Source: Alkalihalobacillus sp. YIM B00296 (lineage in GTDB: Bacteria > Bacillota > Bacilli > Bacillales > Fictibacillaceae). Taken from it: 64,000 bases of DNA. A program made the position numbers and the translations under genes. The stretch is taken from NCBI RefSeq assembly GCF_020179385.1, contig NZ_JAIBLJ010000001.1, forward strand, positions 62,001-126,000, in the 5' to 3' direction. A model generated the notes under the pieces. That model was not told where the DNA came from, searched no databases, and worked only from the letters and a program-made list of their open reading frames with translations. Within the stretch, counting starts at the first letter, position 1, and every line of letters begins with the position of its first letter. This document shows positions 8,916-18,463 of the stretch, piece by piece.

Positions 8916-9863
8916 TTATTTCTTCGCTACTTTAACTTTAGGCAGGATTTTACTGGATTTCACCTTTCGTTCTCTGTTCCAGGTAGACTCATCTTCCGGG
9001 TCATACTGGTCAAGGAACATGATGACTTCTTTTGTGATTGGCGTCGGGGTAGATGCACCAGCTGTTACAGCAACCGTATCAACATTTTCCAACCACTCGA
9101 GTTTGATTTCCGTCACATCTGCAATCCTGTGTGATGGGGTTCCAGCAATTTCCCAAGAAACCTGTGCTAGGCGGTTGGAGTTATTACTACGGGGATCCCC
9201 GACCACGAGGAGCAAATCCGCTTCAACTGCTTGTACAGCAACAGCTTCCTGTCTAACCTGGGTTGCCTTGCAGATTTCCTCGTGTACCTCTGCTTGAGGG
9301 TATTTTTCTTGAATCATTTCAATGAGATGTTGGACATCCCATTGACTCATTGTCGTTTGATTGGTTATCAAGATTTTATCAGCTGTAATATCGAGCCTTT
9401 TGACATCATATTCATTTTCGATCAAATGAACGATATCTGGAGCGATCCCCATCGCGCCTTCAGGTTCGGGATGTCCTTTCTTCCCAATATAGGCTACGTG
9501 ATACCCTTCTTCTTTCTTCTCTTTGATCAGGTCATGGGTGACAGTCACATCTGGGCAAGTCGCATCAATCGTATGCAGCCCTTTTTCACGGGCAACCCGT
9601 CTGACCTCCGGGGATACACCATGGGCTGTAAAGATGACAGTGCCTTGATCGACTTGTTTCAATATTTCCAGACGATTAGGACCATCAAGAGTGATGATCC
9701 CTTCTTCTTCAAAGGCATCGGTCACATGTTTATTATGAACAATCATACCAAGAATGTAGATTGGTCTGGGTATTTTAGGATCATTCGCAGCTTGTCTTGC
9801 AATGACCATCGCATCGACAACACCATAACAATAGCCGCGAGGTGAGACTTTGATTACCTTCAT
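8916..9863 (-). CDS. ispH: 4-hydroxy-3-methylbut-2-enyl diphosphate reductase IspH
   Basis: Last step of the MEP isoprenoid pathway: reduction of HMBPP to IPP and DMAPP by a [4Fe-4S] enzyme in the cytoplasm. The 315 residues match the Bacillus IspH (YqfP). The three cluster cysteines are in RGYCYG (C12), DATCPD and EEICKAT; the catalytic glutamate region is near TNQTTMS. SD AGGAGGACC lies just before the ATG. It works in the same pathway as ispG, found 12 kb away. A good promoter lies directly upstream in the yqfQ-ispH gap. Confidence 0.96.
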   Translation of the reverse strand: MKVIKVSPRGYCYGVVDAMVIARQAANDPKIPRPIYILGMIVHNKHVTDAFEEEGIITLDGPNRLEILKQVDQGTVIFTAHGVSPEVRRVAREKGLHTIDATCPDVTVTHDLIKEKKEEGYHVAYIGKKGHPEPEGAMGIAPDIVHLIENEYDVKRLDITADKILITNQTTMSQWDVQHLIEMIQEKYPQAEVHEEICKATQVRQEAVAVQAVEADLLLVVGDPRSNNSNRLAQVSWEIAGTPSHRIADVTEIKLEWLENVDTVAVTAGASTPTPITKEVIMFLDQYDPEDESTWNRERKVKSSKILPKVKVAKK

Positions 9864-9903
9864 AGGAAAAGGTCCTCCTTTAGTTACAAACGCTTCTCGC
9901 TTT

Positions 9904-9933
9904 ATTATAAAGGAGGACCGATACCGTTGACAA
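9904..9933 (-). promoter_or_regulatory. SigA-type promoter of ispH
   Basis: On the minus strand, TTGTCA (9933-9928), an 18-bp spacer and TATAAT (9909-9904), about 40 bp before the ispH start. Confidence 0.7.
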
Positions 9934-9944
9934 ATGTATATCGT

Positions 9945-10517
9945 CTATATATAGAGTTTAGGAACCGAATCGCGTTTAATGGGTTGGGGTGCTGGTTTGA
10001 CATGAGCCACCTTTGGATTGGATTTTTTCTTGGTCGGTTTCTTGGAAGATTTCTTGCTGCTGACTGGTGCAGAAGTTTTTTTAGCGCTTGGCGAAGTCTT
10101 TTTCTCCTCAGTGGTTGAAGATTTCTTCTTTTTCACAACGGGAGACGATTTTTTCTTTTTGTCATCGGCATTTTTCATCTCTTCTTTTTTGTCATCTTTT
10201 TTTTCCTCTGTCGAATTAGAATCAGAAGAATAATTCTGGTATTCTTTTAATAATTCAAGCATAGATGGTATGTTCTTCACCATAGGACCATATTGCTGGA
10301 TCAATGGCCGAACAGTATCAGCCATTTTCATCACTTTTTGTACATTTTCAACCATACTTACGAGATTGAGTCCACCGCTCGGATTGGGTGAAAGAAACCG
10401 AGTCAAAAAGCCGGCTGATCGTGCAGCGGGAAATCCCCCTCTAAATGGCATCATCTGTCCGAATGGCGACATTGGCCCAATACCATAGGGTCCATATCCT
10501 GGAGGCATACGGTACAT
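9945..10517 (-). CDS. yqfQ: YqfQ/VrrA-family protein with Lys-rich tail
   Basis: Unknown function; the family includes the variable-repeat protein VrrA of Bacillus anthracis. The 190 residues start with a Met/Pro/Gly/Tyr-rich segment (MYRMPPGYGPYGIGPM...), then a short helical central region. The last 80 or so residues are a low-complexity Lys/Ser/Glu tail built of KKDDKK, KKKKSS and SSKKSSKK-like blocks. ATG 10517 is preceded by AAAGGAG; upstream in-frame codons lack a ribosome-binding site. It sits upstream of ispH as in B. subtilis. The basic tail suggests binding to nucleic acid or cell-wall polymers, which is inference only. Confidence 0.8.
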   Translation of the reverse strand: MYRMPPGYGPYGIGPMSPFGQMMPFRGGFPAARSAGFLTRFLSPNPSGGLNLVSMVENVQKVMKMADTVRPLIQQYGPMVKNIPSMLELLKEYQNYSSDSNSTEEKKDDKKEEMKNADDKKKKSSPVVKKKKSSTTEEKKTSPSAKKTSAPVSSKKSSKKPTKKKSNPKVAHVKPAPQPIKRDSVPKLYI

Positions 10518-10709
10518 AAAGATGCTCCTTTCTCCTACTCTCGATAACATTACAGAAAAGTGGTTATTCTGATAAACAAGATATGCGAAATTCGGATGAA
10601 TGGTGTCCATCCAACAAAAGATTGGGTATATCCCCAAAAACATGGAGATTTTTTCTTCTATCCTCTATAATACTTAAAGTGGGAAATACATCTGAAGGTG
10701 ATAAAAGAA

Positions 10710-11984
10710 ATGAAAAATAATGTGTTTGAACAACGATTCCAATTAAAACCGTTTTTATTTGAGGCAATAAGAAAGCAGAACTTCCAACGTCCAACTGAAA
10801 TTCAGGAACGTCTCATCCCTAGCATCATCAAAGGAAATGATGTCATCGGTCAGTCACAGACTGGATCAGGCAAGACGCTTGCCTTCTTGCTGCCGATTTT
10901 AGAAAAAATTGACCCTGAAACTCAGAAAGTACAGGCTGTCATTACAGCACCTACAAGGGAGCTTGCGAGACAAGTATACAATGAAGCCGTAAAACTGGTT
11001 GAAGATTCCCCTATTATCGTTAAGACAGTGGTAGGCGGTACAGACCGCAAACGTATGGTCGATCAATTGAAGAATGAACCACACTTGATCGTAGGTACAC
11101 CTGGCCGTATCAAGGATCTTGTCGTTGAAGAGGGGATATCGATTTTCAATGCTGATATGCTTGTAGTCGATGAAGCTGATCAAATGCTTGATATGGGCTT
11201 TATCGAGGATGTCGACCAGATTGCTTCGAGAATGGCGCATGACTTGCAAATGATGGTGTTTTCAGCAACCATCCCTGAAAATCTAAACCCATTTTTACGC
11301 AAATATATGAATAACCCTAAACATGTTCATGTTAAACCTGAAGAAACCTCACCTGCCGAAATCGAACATATTGCGGTTCCTATAAGACACCGTGATCGGA
11401 TCCGATTGACGATTGATATTGCAAAAAAATTCAATCCATATTTGGCCATCGTTTTTGCGAATACGAAAAAGGATGCCGATGAAGTGGCAGATGCCATGAT
11501 TCAAGAAGGATTGAATGTCGATCGGCTTCACGGGGACCTCCCTCCACGTACACGGAAGCATGTCATGAAACGTGTGGAGAATGCTGAATGCCAATATCTC
11601 GTCGCAACCGACTTGGCAGCTAGAGGGATCGATGTAAAGGGGATAAGCCATATCATCCATTATCAAATTCCAACCGACCTCGATTACTATATCCATCGGT
11701 CTGGACGTACGGGGCGTGCTGGGATGAGTGGTATTGCAGCTGTTTTATATGAACGTGATGAAATTGATAAAATCGAAAGGCTTGAAAAGAAAGGGATTTC
11801 CTTCGAGCATAAGGATCTTAAAGATGGGGAATGGGCGAATGTAAATGTCCAACGTTCACGACCAAGAAAGAAAGCGAAGGATCCTAATGAGTTCATCATG
11901 CCGAAGCCCAAACAAGTCAAACCAGGTTATAAGAAAAAGTTTCAAGAGAAAAAGAAACAGTATAACCGTAAAAGAAATAAATAG
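10710..11984 (+). CDS. cshB: DEAD-box RNA helicase CshB
   Basis: ATP-dependent RNA helicase, cold-shock associated in B. subtilis (YqfR). The 424 residues have the Q motif ([13 protein letters not shown]), Walker [20 protein letters not shown] variant [11 protein letters not shown] (FSATIPE) and [10 protein letters not shown] in motif VI. A Lys/Arg-rich C-terminal tail should bind RNA. The motif II sequence is DEAD. I chose ATG 10710 over an in-frame GTG at 10698 because the SD AAGGTGA overlaps the GTG and is well spaced from the ATG. nfo starts 15 bp downstream. Confidence 0.94.
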   Translation: MKNNVFEQRFQLKPFLFEAIRKQNFQRPTEIQERLIPSIIKGNDVIGQSQTGSGKTLAFLLPILEKIDPETQKVQAVITAPTRELARQVYNEAVKLVEDSPIIVKTVVGGTDRKRMVDQLKNEPHLIVGTPGRIKDLVVEEGISIFNADMLVVDEADQMLDMGFIEDVDQIASRMAHDLQMMVFSATIPENLNPFLRKYMNNPKHVHVKPEETSPAEIEHIAVPIRHRDRIRLTIDIAKKFNPYLAIVFANTKKDADEVADAMIQEGLNVDRLHGDLPPRTRKHVMKRVENAECQYLVATDLAARGIDVKGISHIIHYQIPTDLDYYIHRSGRTGRAGMSGIAAVLYERDEIDKIERLEKKGISFEHKDLKDGEWANVNVQRSRPRKKAKDPNEFIMPKPKQVKPGYKKKFQEKKKQYNRKRNK

Positions 11985-11998
11985 AGGGGGAAATTTAT

Positions 11999-12898
11999 AT
12001 GCTTAAATTAGGATCTCATGTTTCCATGAGTGGGAAAAAGATGTTGTTAGGTGCAAGTGAAGAAGCGGTTTCATATGGAGGCAACACCTTCATGATTTAT
12101 ACCGGCGCTCCTCAAAATACACGCCGTAAAGCCATTGAAGAGCTCAATATCGAGAATGGTGTCGCTCATATGAAAGAGAACGGGATCGAGGAGATTGTCG
12201 TTCATGCCCCTTATATCATCAACATTGGGAATACAACCAAACCGCAGACATTCCGATTAGGGGTGGACTTCTTACGATCGGAAATTGAGAGAACAGAAGC
12301 GATCGGGGCAAAACAAATCGTTCTCCATCCTGGGGCCCATGTAGGTGCAGGTGCAGAAGCAGGTATCCAAAAAATCATTGAAGGGCTGAACGAAGTCATC
12401 ACCCCTGAACAAGATGTTCAAATTGCATTAGAGACCATGGCAGGTAAAGGATCTGAATGCGGTAGAAGGTTTGAAGAACTTGCTGCGATCATAGATGGTG
12501 TCACCCACAATGATAAGCTCTCAGTATGTTTTGATACTTGTCATACACATGATGCCGGTTATGATTTGATCAATGATTTTGATGGTGTATTGAATGAGTT
12601 CGATAAAATTATCGGGCTCGATCGATTAAAGGTACTTCATATCAATGATAGCAAGAATGAATGCGGTGCTTGCAAGGACCGACATGAAAATATTGGATTT
12701 GGAAAAATAGGATTCGATACATTGAATTATGTCGTACATCATCCGCAGCTGGAGGATATACCGAAAATTCTTGAAACCCCTTATGTAGCAATCAATGGGG
12801 ACAAGAAAAACAAGAAACCTCCATATAAATTTGAAATCGAGATGCTTCATGGAAAAACGTACGATGACCAATTATTAGAAAAAATCGTACAAGCATAA
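11999..12898 (+). CDS. nfo: Endonuclease IV (AP endonuclease)
   Basis: Zinc-dependent apurinic/apyrimidinic endonuclease for base-excision repair. The 299 residues match B. subtilis Nfo (YqfS, 297). Metal-site signatures are visible in order: [40 protein letters not shown] and the ending [31 protein letters not shown] lies before the ATG. It is in an operon with cshB, ending at the large hairpin at 12942-13017. Confidence 0.96.
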   Translation: MLKLGSHVSMSGKKMLLGASEEAVSYGGNTFMIYTGAPQNTRRKAIEELNIENGVAHMKENGIEEIVVHAPYIINIGNTTKPQTFRLGVDFLRSEIERTEAIGAKQIVLHPGAHVGAGAEAGIQKIIEGLNEVITPEQDVQIALETMAGKGSECGRRFEELAAIIDGVTHNDKLSVCFDTCHTHDAGYDLINDFDGVLNEFDKIIGLDRLKVLHINDSKNECGACKDRHENIGFGKIGFDTLNYVVHHPQLEDIPKILETPYVAINGDKKNKKPPYKFEIEMLHGKTYDDQLLEKIVQA

Positions 12899-12941
12899 GG
12901 AGGGTCATTTCAAACTTCATCACCATTCGACTATAAACAAG

Positions 12942-13018
12942 AGCTGACCCTACAAAGATATGCCTGGGCCTTCCGATTTCAGAAAGGAGGTGCCAGACGC
13001 TAGAGGGGTCAGCTTTTT
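12942..13018 (+). terminator. Large hairpin terminator between nfo and yqfT
   Basis: AGCTGACCC (12942-12950) pairs with GGGTCAGCT (13006-13014), followed by TTTT. The 55-nt loop has its own CTGG/CCAG and CCTT/AAGG pairing and carries a perfect AAAGGAGGTG (12983-12992). It separates convergent genes. Confidence 0.7.
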
Positions 13019-13031
13019 GATTACCATATGT

Positions 13032-13289
13032 TCATCGGATGATCGACTGAAACATTACTTTGACGGTTTGGGCAGTGTGTGGACCAACAACAGCTTCGAT
13101 TTGTTTGATGATCCGTTCTCTTTGTTGAAGATCTGCAACGTCAATTTTTTCTTGCCTAAGAATACGGATGATCTGCACTGCTTGGGTATCCGTCAATTGG
13201 ATATTGTATTGTGAGGCCAGTGCAGTCAATTCCTCAGCGGACAAATTATTGAGTTTGTGGTTGATCATTTGTTGTAGAAAAGGATTCAC
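13032..13289 (-). CDS. yqfT: DUF2624 protein YqfT
   Basis: Small cytoplasmic helical protein of unknown function, 85 residues, the same length as B. subtilis YqfT (84). It starts MNPFLQQMINHKLNNLS and has predicted amphipathic helices throughout, with no membrane segment. SD AGGAGGGGA precedes the ATG. It is convergent with nfo, keeping the backbone order nfo-yqfT. Confidence 0.85.
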   Translation of the reverse strand: MNPFLQQMINHKLNNLSAEELTALASQYNIQLTDTQAVQIIRILRQEKIDVADLQQRERIIKQIEAVVGPHTAQTVKVMFQSIIR

Positions 13290-13495
13290 CCCGTTCCCCT
13301 CCTCTTTGCATAATGTATGAGGTGGGCGGAATTTATGTGCTTGTATGAATATAAAGCATCAAGGATGAAATTCTAGATTGGGCATGTTGTTTTTTGCCGA
13401 TATATGTCTAGGGATTTATTGGTTGTTGCACTAGGTATTGTAATGGTTATTTAGTATAATAAATATACCATGTCAATTATAATCGGGGGCGTGCT

Positions 13496-14911
13496 ATGCA
13501 ATATTGTCAATCTGACAACACTTTTGCAGCCTTTCAACATATTATGAATGATCTAACGGACGATATATATTTATTAATCAAGCCGAATGGCTCGATCATA
13601 GAATCCAATAGGATAGCTCAGGAGTCGATTTTAAGTGAAAGACAAACAAATTTCTATGATTTATTCTTAAAAGAAGACAAACCAGCCGTTTTTGGTTTCA
13701 TTGAAAAGCTCACCCCAAAGAATACTTCTGAAAAGGTTTTCAACCATTATTTAAATGAGGAGAAGATTAAAATCAAGTATCTTGGGAAAATGATCGAAGA
13801 TGAAATTGTCCTTCTTGGAAAAGTGCTCGAAGAGTCGAAGCCAGATGAACGGGACGATCATGGTTATAAGGAAAAATATGAAAAAGAGTATGAATTCCGT
13901 AAATTCATGTTTCGCGAATTAGAGATAGGTATCTTGACGATCACATCAGAAAATAAGATTGATTGCTGTAATGAACGCATGAAATTGTTTGTAGATTTGG
14001 ACTGTGTCAATCAGTTGATTGGACAAAACCTCCTCCAATTGGACTATGATCATCCCTTATTAACACAAATGCGTCAAATGACAAGGGAAATACGGAACAC
14101 GAAGATTGTAAATGAACGCTTTTATTACGAGGATGATTGCTTATATCAGGTAAAAGGGATGTATTTTGATTCTGATGAAAGCATCCGTTTTGTGTTATAT
14201 GATCGATCACATCAACAACGTTTTGAAAATCTATTGATGTACAAAAAGCAAATGGAATCGGTATCTCATCTTGCAGCAGGGGTAGCTCATGAATTACGTA
14301 ATCCGTTGTCGGTGATCCAAGGATTCATTCAATTATCAGCAGTAACGAAAGATTTCAGCAAGTATTACGATACCGTATTATCAGAATTGGCCCGTATGAA
14401 TGAAATTATCGAAGACTTCTTGTCTGTTTCAAGACGGAAAATGCAAAAACAGAAGCAGAGGCCAGATCTTATCATTAAATCACTGATCCACATCATCCAG
14501 TCAGAATGTTTGTTACATAATCTCGTCTTTGAATGGGATGTGGAAGAGGTTGACAGCTATACAATGGTCAATGAATCAATGATCAAACAGGTCGTTTTGA
14601 ATCTGCTCAGAAATTCCATAGAAGCATACAATGTGAAACAGACGAACCGCCGAATCCATTTGCAAGGAAAAGCAACGAGCCATCATTATGAAATCACTTT
14701 TATAGACCGAGGACCAGGAATGGAGAAGAGTGTGCTTGAGCAGCTCGGGAAACCTTTCTTCACTACGAAAGAAAAAGGGAATGGTATCGGCATCCCTTTA
14801 TGTAAAAAAATCATTGAAGAACATGGTGGTACATTTAATATCATCAGTAAACTTGGTGAGGGGACGACAATAAGATTCCGTTTGCCTTTTTTATCAGAAA
14901 AGAACAGCTGA
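13496..14911 (+). CDS. Orphan PAS-containing sensor histidine kinase (sporulation-kinase type)
   Basis: Autophosphorylating sensor kinase with 471 residues. There is no membrane segment, so it should sense a cytoplasmic signal. Two PAS-like domains occupy about 10-110 and 130-235. The dimerisation/phosphoacceptor motif HELRNPLSVIQGF puts the histidine at H265. The ATPase domain has an N-box (NLLRNSIEAY), G1 (DRGPGM) and G2 (GNGIGIPLCKKI). No response regulator is adjacent. The HELRNPL box and soluble PAS layout resemble Kin-type kinases feeding Spo0F; this partner is inferred. It is not present at this point in B. subtilis (between yqfT and yqfU), so it is an accessory gene here. SD GGGGGCG; ends at a strong terminator. 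Confidence 0.85.
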   Translation: MQYCQSDNTFAAFQHIMNDLTDDIYLLIKPNGSIIESNRIAQESILSERQTNFYDLFLKEDKPAVFGFIEKLTPKNTSEKVFNHYLNEEKIKIKYLGKMIEDEIVLLGKVLEESKPDERDDHGYKEKYEKEYEFRKFMFRELEIGILTITSENKIDCCNERMKLFVDLDCVNQLIGQNLLQLDYDHPLLTQMRQMTREIRNTKIVNERFYYEDDCLYQVKGMYFDSDESIRFVLYDRSHQQRFENLLMYKKQMESVSHLAAGVAHELRNPLSVIQGFIQLSAVTKDFSKYYDTVLSELARMNEIIEDFLSVSRRKMQKQKQRPDLIIKSLIHIIQSECLLHNLVFEWDVEEVDSYTMVNESMIKQVVLNLLRNSIEAYNVKQTNRRIHLQGKATSHHYEITFIDRGPGMEKSVLEQLGKPFFTTKEKGNGIGIPLCKKIIEEHGGTFNIISKLGEGTTIRFRLPFLSEKNS

Positions 14912-14931
14912 AAGGTCAGCTGTTCTTTTAT
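14897..14931 (+). terminator. Terminator after the histidine kinase
   Basis: AAAAGAACAGCTGA pairs with TCAGCTGTTCTTTT across a 4-nt loop; it overlaps the stop codon region. Confidence 0.9.
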
Positions 14932-14966
14932 CGTTTTGATTAGTGTTTTAAACATTCAGTCGCGTG

Positions 14967-15145
14967 TGTCCAGTCCAGCTCCATCGCCCAACCACTTGGA
15001 TCACTTCAGTCCTCCTGTGGCGGTCGACACATTGATTTAGATCGAAGGGTTACCCCACGCAGAACCGAACTTTGTTTGGTTCGAGCCTCCTCTTCGGGCT
15101 TCCAGTGACCTTCGTGGCTGGACAGGGCGATTCCGCTTTTCTTGA
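14967..15145 (-). repeat. Dispersed hairpin repeat, copy R1 (long form)
   Basis: Intergenic element shared with 33337, 41459, 43362, 47847 and 59509. Written on this strand it starts with the GGCGTTGGAGCTGG-type end (complemented) and ends in the AGAAAAGCG end (complemented). It includes the central GAACCGAACTTTGTTTGGTT hairpin module. The two ends are imperfectly complementary, so the whole element can fold on itself. No coding capacity. Confidence 0.85.
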
Positions 15146-15150
15146 TGTAA

Positions 15151-16425
15151 TTACATATAAAAGTGGAACACAAAATTCAAGATAAACAATGATGCCATCA
15201 CATACATGGTCCTCGGCACCTGTTTAAATTGTCCAACCGCCATTTTGATGATTGGGTAGACGATAAATCCGAAGGCAAGTCCATCAACGATGCTATAAGT
15301 TAACGGAATCAATGCGATGATCATGAATGCCGGAAAACTTTCCGTAAAATCATCAAGCGGAATATGTCGGATCGATTGCATCATTACTCCGCCTATGATA
15401 ATTAGTATCGGAGCAATTGCCGCATCGGGTATGCCTGTAAGGATCGGAATGGTGAATATGGAAAGTATAAATAACAATCCGGCTATGACCGCTGTCAATC
15501 CTGTCCGTCCGCCTTCAGCAATACCTGAAGCACTTTCAGCTGTTGAAATCGTAGGACTCGTCCCGAAAAATCCAGATAACACACTGGAAAATGCACTTGA
15601 TTGGAAAGATCGATCGAATTTGGATGTATCTGGGAGCATTCCGTGTAACAATCCCATATTTTCAACAATCAATATGAGTGCCAACGAAAATGAGGCAATC
15701 CAGAATTCCGTTGTCATCCAACCGGATAAATCAGAACTGAAAAGAATCAGTGCTGATTCTTCACTTGTTTCTCTCGGTACAGGTGAAAGATTAAAGATAT
15801 GAGCTACCAGTGTGATGAAAATGACTGAGAGGATGAAACCTCCCTTTACCCTTTTCACAAACAAAGTCAAACAAATCAAGAACCCTGTAAGAGCCAACAA
15901 TGTTGATGGTTCGCTCAAATCACCAAGTTTAACGAACGTATCCGGACTCTTTTCTACAATACCAGCCTTCTGTAAGCCGATGAATGCGAGGAACAAACCG
16001 ATACCTACCGTAATTCCATGCTTAAGCGATTCCGGTACAGAACGAGACAATAACGATTTGATCGGTGTGAAAGCTGCAATACAAAATAGTACTCCCGCCA
16101 TCATTACTGCTCCGAGTCCTTCTTGCCATGTCAATCCCATACCTTGAACAATCGTATAGGTGAAAAAAGCATTAACACCCATGCCAGGAGATAATATGAT
16201 TGGTGCATTTGCGTATATTCCAATGAAAATACAAGAAATGATACTGACTAGGATGGTTGCCATTAAAGCGCCATAGTATGGGATCCCAGCATCAGCCAGG
16301 ATTAACGGATTGACGATAATGATATAACTTATCGTAAAAAATGAGGTGACCCCCGCTATCAGTTCCTTCTGTATCGTTGTGCCGTGATCAGCCAATCGGA
16401 ACCAATTTTCAATAAGTTGTTTCAT
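15151..16425 (-). CDS. NCS2-family purine permease (PbuG/PbuO type)
   Basis: Proton-coupled uptake of hypoxanthine/guanine or adenine across the cytoplasmic membrane. The 424 residues carry about 12-14 hydrophobic segments. AzgA-subfamily signatures are LSPGMGVNAFFTYTIV and GTSPTISTAESASGIAEGGRTG. I chose ATG 16425, which has AAAGG five bases before it; in-frame ATGs at 16428 and 16464 are alternatives. The closest B. subtilis relatives are PbuG and PbuO, but substrate cannot be assigned from sequence alone. There is no purine riboswitch in the short divergent gap to yqfU, unlike B. subtilis pbuG. Confidence 0.88.
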   Translation of the reverse strand: MKQLIENWFRLADHGTTIQKELIAGVTSFFTISYIIIVNPLILADAGIPYYGALMATILVSIISCIFIGIYANAPIILSPGMGVNAFFTYTIVQGMGLTWQEGLGAVMMAGVLFCIAAFTPIKSLLSRSVPESLKHGITVGIGLFLAFIGLQKAGIVEKSPDTFVKLGDLSEPSTLLALTGFLICLTLFVKRVKGGFILSVIFITLVAHIFNLSPVPRETSEESALILFSSDLSGWMTTEFWIASFSLALILIVENMGLLHGMLPDTSKFDRSFQSSAFSSVLSGFFGTSPTISTAESASGIAEGGRTGLTAVIAGLLFILSIFTIPILTGIPDAAIAPILIIIGGVMMQSIRHIPLDDFTESFPAFMIIALIPLTYSIVDGLAFGFIVYPIIKMAVGQFKQVPRTMYVMASLFILNFVFHFYM

Positions 16426-16489
16426 CATAACCTTTCTTTCTAAAATGATCCCTCTCCCACCCATGGCAGAACATATGCCACGATTGTTA

Positions 16490-16517
16490 ATTATAGCGAA
16501 AATTTCAGGAGTTTCAA
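16490..16517 (-). promoter_or_regulatory. Promoter of the purine permease
   Basis: Minus strand TTGAAA (16517-16512), a 16-bp spacer and TATAAT (16495-16490). Confidence 0.6.
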
Positions 16518-16577
16518 GTAATCATGCTATAATTATTTCAGGTTATACAAAGAAAAAGATTTTTTGAGGAGTGACCA

Positions 16578-17447
16578 ATGGAAACAATTAAACAACATAA
16601 AAAAGAAAGTATTCCACATCTGATTTACCGATTCACGATGATTATTTTAGGAGCCGGTCTTGCAGCAGCCTCAATTGAGCTGTTTCTGATACCAAATCAA
16701 ATCATCGATGGAGGGATAATCGGAATTTCCTTAATTTTGGATTATATCACTCCCCTTAATTTTGCTATCCTTGTGATCGTATTGAATCTTCCCTTCATGT
16801 TTTCAGGTTATAAACAGATTGGGAAGACGTTTGCTATTTCATCATTGGTAGGAATTGTATTTTTAGCGTTTTTCGAGACTCAATTCCATCACTTCGAGGC
16901 TTTTACCTCAGAATTGATCCTTGCAACAGTCTTTGGGGGGTTGACATTAGGTGTTGGTGTAGGGCTTGTCATCCGTCACGGAGGATCATTAGATGGCACG
17001 GAGATTTTTTCGATCCTGATCACAAAAAAAATTCCTTTTTCTATTGGCGAAGTTGTCATGTTCTTAAACATTTTCGTATTTGCCTGGGCAGGGTTCGTAT
17101 TCGGACCAGAACGTGCGATGTATTCAATTCTTACCTACTATATCGCATACAAGACAATTGACACTGTCATCCAAGGGCTTGATGAAACCAAAGCCGTTCT
17201 CATTGTTTCAGATCATTATGAGGAAATCTCAAGTGCCATTCTAGACCGATTGGGGCGAGGGACGACGAAACTAATGGGAAAGGGTGGATATACCGATGCC
17301 CAGAAAGAAGTGATCTATGCAGTCATCACAAGGCTTGAAGTGACGAAGCTTAAGAATATCGTTTACGATATCGATAAACAAGCCTTCATAACAATCATGA
17401 ATACGCAGGAAACGAAAGGAGCAAAGTTCAAGTCCCCAATCCATTAA
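16578..17447 (+). CDS. yqfU: YitT-family membrane protein YqfU
   Basis: Polytopic membrane protein of unknown function; 289 residues against 293 in B. subtilis YqfU. Five to six hydrophobic segments fill residues about 20-180, including the family signature [12 protein letters not shown] soluble C-terminal DUF2179 domain follows (about 200-285), with [22 protein letters not shown] precedes the ATG. It is divergent from the purine permease. Confidence 0.9.
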   Translation: METIKQHKKESIPHLIYRFTMIILGAGLAAASIELFLIPNQIIDGGIIGISLILDYITPLNFAILVIVLNLPFMFSGYKQIGKTFAISSLVGIVFLAFFETQFHHFEAFTSELILATVFGGLTLGVGVGLVIRHGGSLDGTEIFSILITKKIPFSIGEVVMFLNIFVFAWAGFVFGPERAMYSILTYYIAYKTIDTVIQGLDETKAVLIVSDHYEEISSAILDRLGRGTTKLMGKGGYTDAQKEVIYAVITRLEVTKLKNIVYDIDKQAFITIMNTQETKGAKFKSPIH

Positions 17448-17596
17448 GTCTGCTTGTAAATATAGGGGAACGAGATACTGATTACAGACTCTTTTTTGTA
17501 TCTTATAGGTAATATAAAAATGCATTTAATTTAAAATGGGTCAGCCATTACCAAAGGCTCGCGTTTTCCAAATATTCTTTATATTGAGCAGGTCCC

Positions 17597-17624
17597 TTTA
17601 CAAATGATTTATTTGAGATATACT
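17597..17624 (+). promoter_or_regulatory. Promoter of the znuC-znuB-zur operon
   Basis: TTTACA (17597-17602), a 16-bp spacer and TATACT (17619-17624), directly upstream of the Zur-like palindrome. Confidence 0.55.
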
Positions 17625-17633
17625 TATTTAAGT

Positions 17634-17655
17634 AAATCGGAATCATTCCTAATTT
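17634..17655. promoter_or_regulatory. Zur-box-like operator
   Basis: The left arm AAATCGGAAT and the right arm ATTCC-AATTT flank a central C, with one extra T in the right arm. This resembles the Bacillus Zur box, whose arms are AAATCGTAAT and ATTACGATTT. It lies just after the -10 box of an operon that encodes Zur itself. Confidence 0.7.
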
Positions 17656-17691
17656 CTATTTGAATTACATTATTACTGAAAGGGGATTACG

Positions 17692-18447
17692 ATGAACTCG
17701 TCTATCGTATCCATAAAAAACGTTTCATTTAATTATCAAGAGCGTAGAGTACTTGAAAACATAAACTTGGATGTTCCAGAAGGATCCTTTCTCGCTTTAC
17801 TAGGACCAAATGGTTCTGGTAAATCGACGCTTATCAAAATGATTCTGGGACTGTTACCGTTACAAAAAGGTATGATCTCTTTGTTTGGCCAAAATGTGAA
17901 AAAGTTCAAAAACTGGCCTTACATCGGATATGTATCCCAAAAGGCGAACAGTTTCAATAGTGGTTTTCCTGCTACTGTATTCGAAGTAGTCTCGATGGGG
18001 CTTTTTGGGAAGGTCGGAATATTCAATTTCTTAAAAAAACATCATAAAAAGAGGGTTATTGAAGCGATAGAAACAGTAGGTTTAACAGAATATACGAATC
18101 AAAATATTGGTGAACTTTCAGGTGGTCAGCAGCAGCGTGCTTTTATCGCTAGAGCTTTGGTGAGTGATCCACAGTTGCTGATTTTAGACGAACCTACCGT
18201 AGGTGTCGACGCTTCTTCAGTGGAAAGCTTTTATGGACTTTTAAAGCAGTTGAATCAAGACAAGGGAATCACCTTTATTCTTGTTACGCATGATATCGGA
18301 CCTGTAACAAATTTGGTAACCCATGTAGCTTGTCTGAACAAACAACTGCATTTTCACGGTGACACATATGAATATGAGGTTCTCGACAACCATGAATGGT
18401 CATCTTTCTACGGTCATCCAGTCCATATGATGGACCACCAGCATTAA
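17692..18447 (+). CDS. znuC: Zinc ABC transporter ATP-binding protein
   Basis: Energises zinc import. The 251 residues have Walker A GPNGSGKST, the signature LSGGQQQR, and Walker B LLILDEPT followed by the switch histidine in VTHDIG. The family is ZnuC/AdcC/ZurA. Downstream are the permease (16 bp) and the regulator gene, giving the ZurA-ZurM-ZurR arrangement known in Listeria. The zinc-binding lipoprotein (ZnuA/AdcA) is not in the operon and must be elsewhere. SD AAAGGGG precedes ATG 17692. Confidence 0.92.
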   Translation: MNSSIVSIKNVSFNYQERRVLENINLDVPEGSFLALLGPNGSGKSTLIKMILGLLPLQKGMISLFGQNVKKFKNWPYIGYVSQKANSFNSGFPATVFEVVSMGLFGKVGIFNFLKKHHKKRVIEAIETVGLTEYTNQNIGELSGGQQQRAFIARALVSDPQLLILDEPTVGVDASSVESFYGLLKQLNQDKGITFILVTHDIGPVTNLVTHVACLNKQLHFHGDTYEYEVLDNHEWSSFYGHPVHMMDHQH

Positions 18448-18463
18448 TGAGGAGTGGACATAT

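Noticed and set aside
9231-9845. 204-codon plus-strand frame opposite ispH
   Set aside because: Codon mirror of ispH with Phe/Ile bias; no SD and no family.
12960-13214. 84-codon plus-strand frame starting in the nfo terminator
   Set aside because: It runs antisense through yqfT, and the sequence before it is a hairpin; no family.
15317-15802. 161-codon plus-strand frame inside the purine permease gene
   Set aside because: Mirror of the permease coding sequence with low-complexity Ile/Met/Asn composition; no initiation signal.
16426-16577. Purine riboswitch in front of the purine permease
   Set aside because: The gap between permease and yqfU is only about 150 bp, filled by the two promoters; the riboswitch core sequences are not there.
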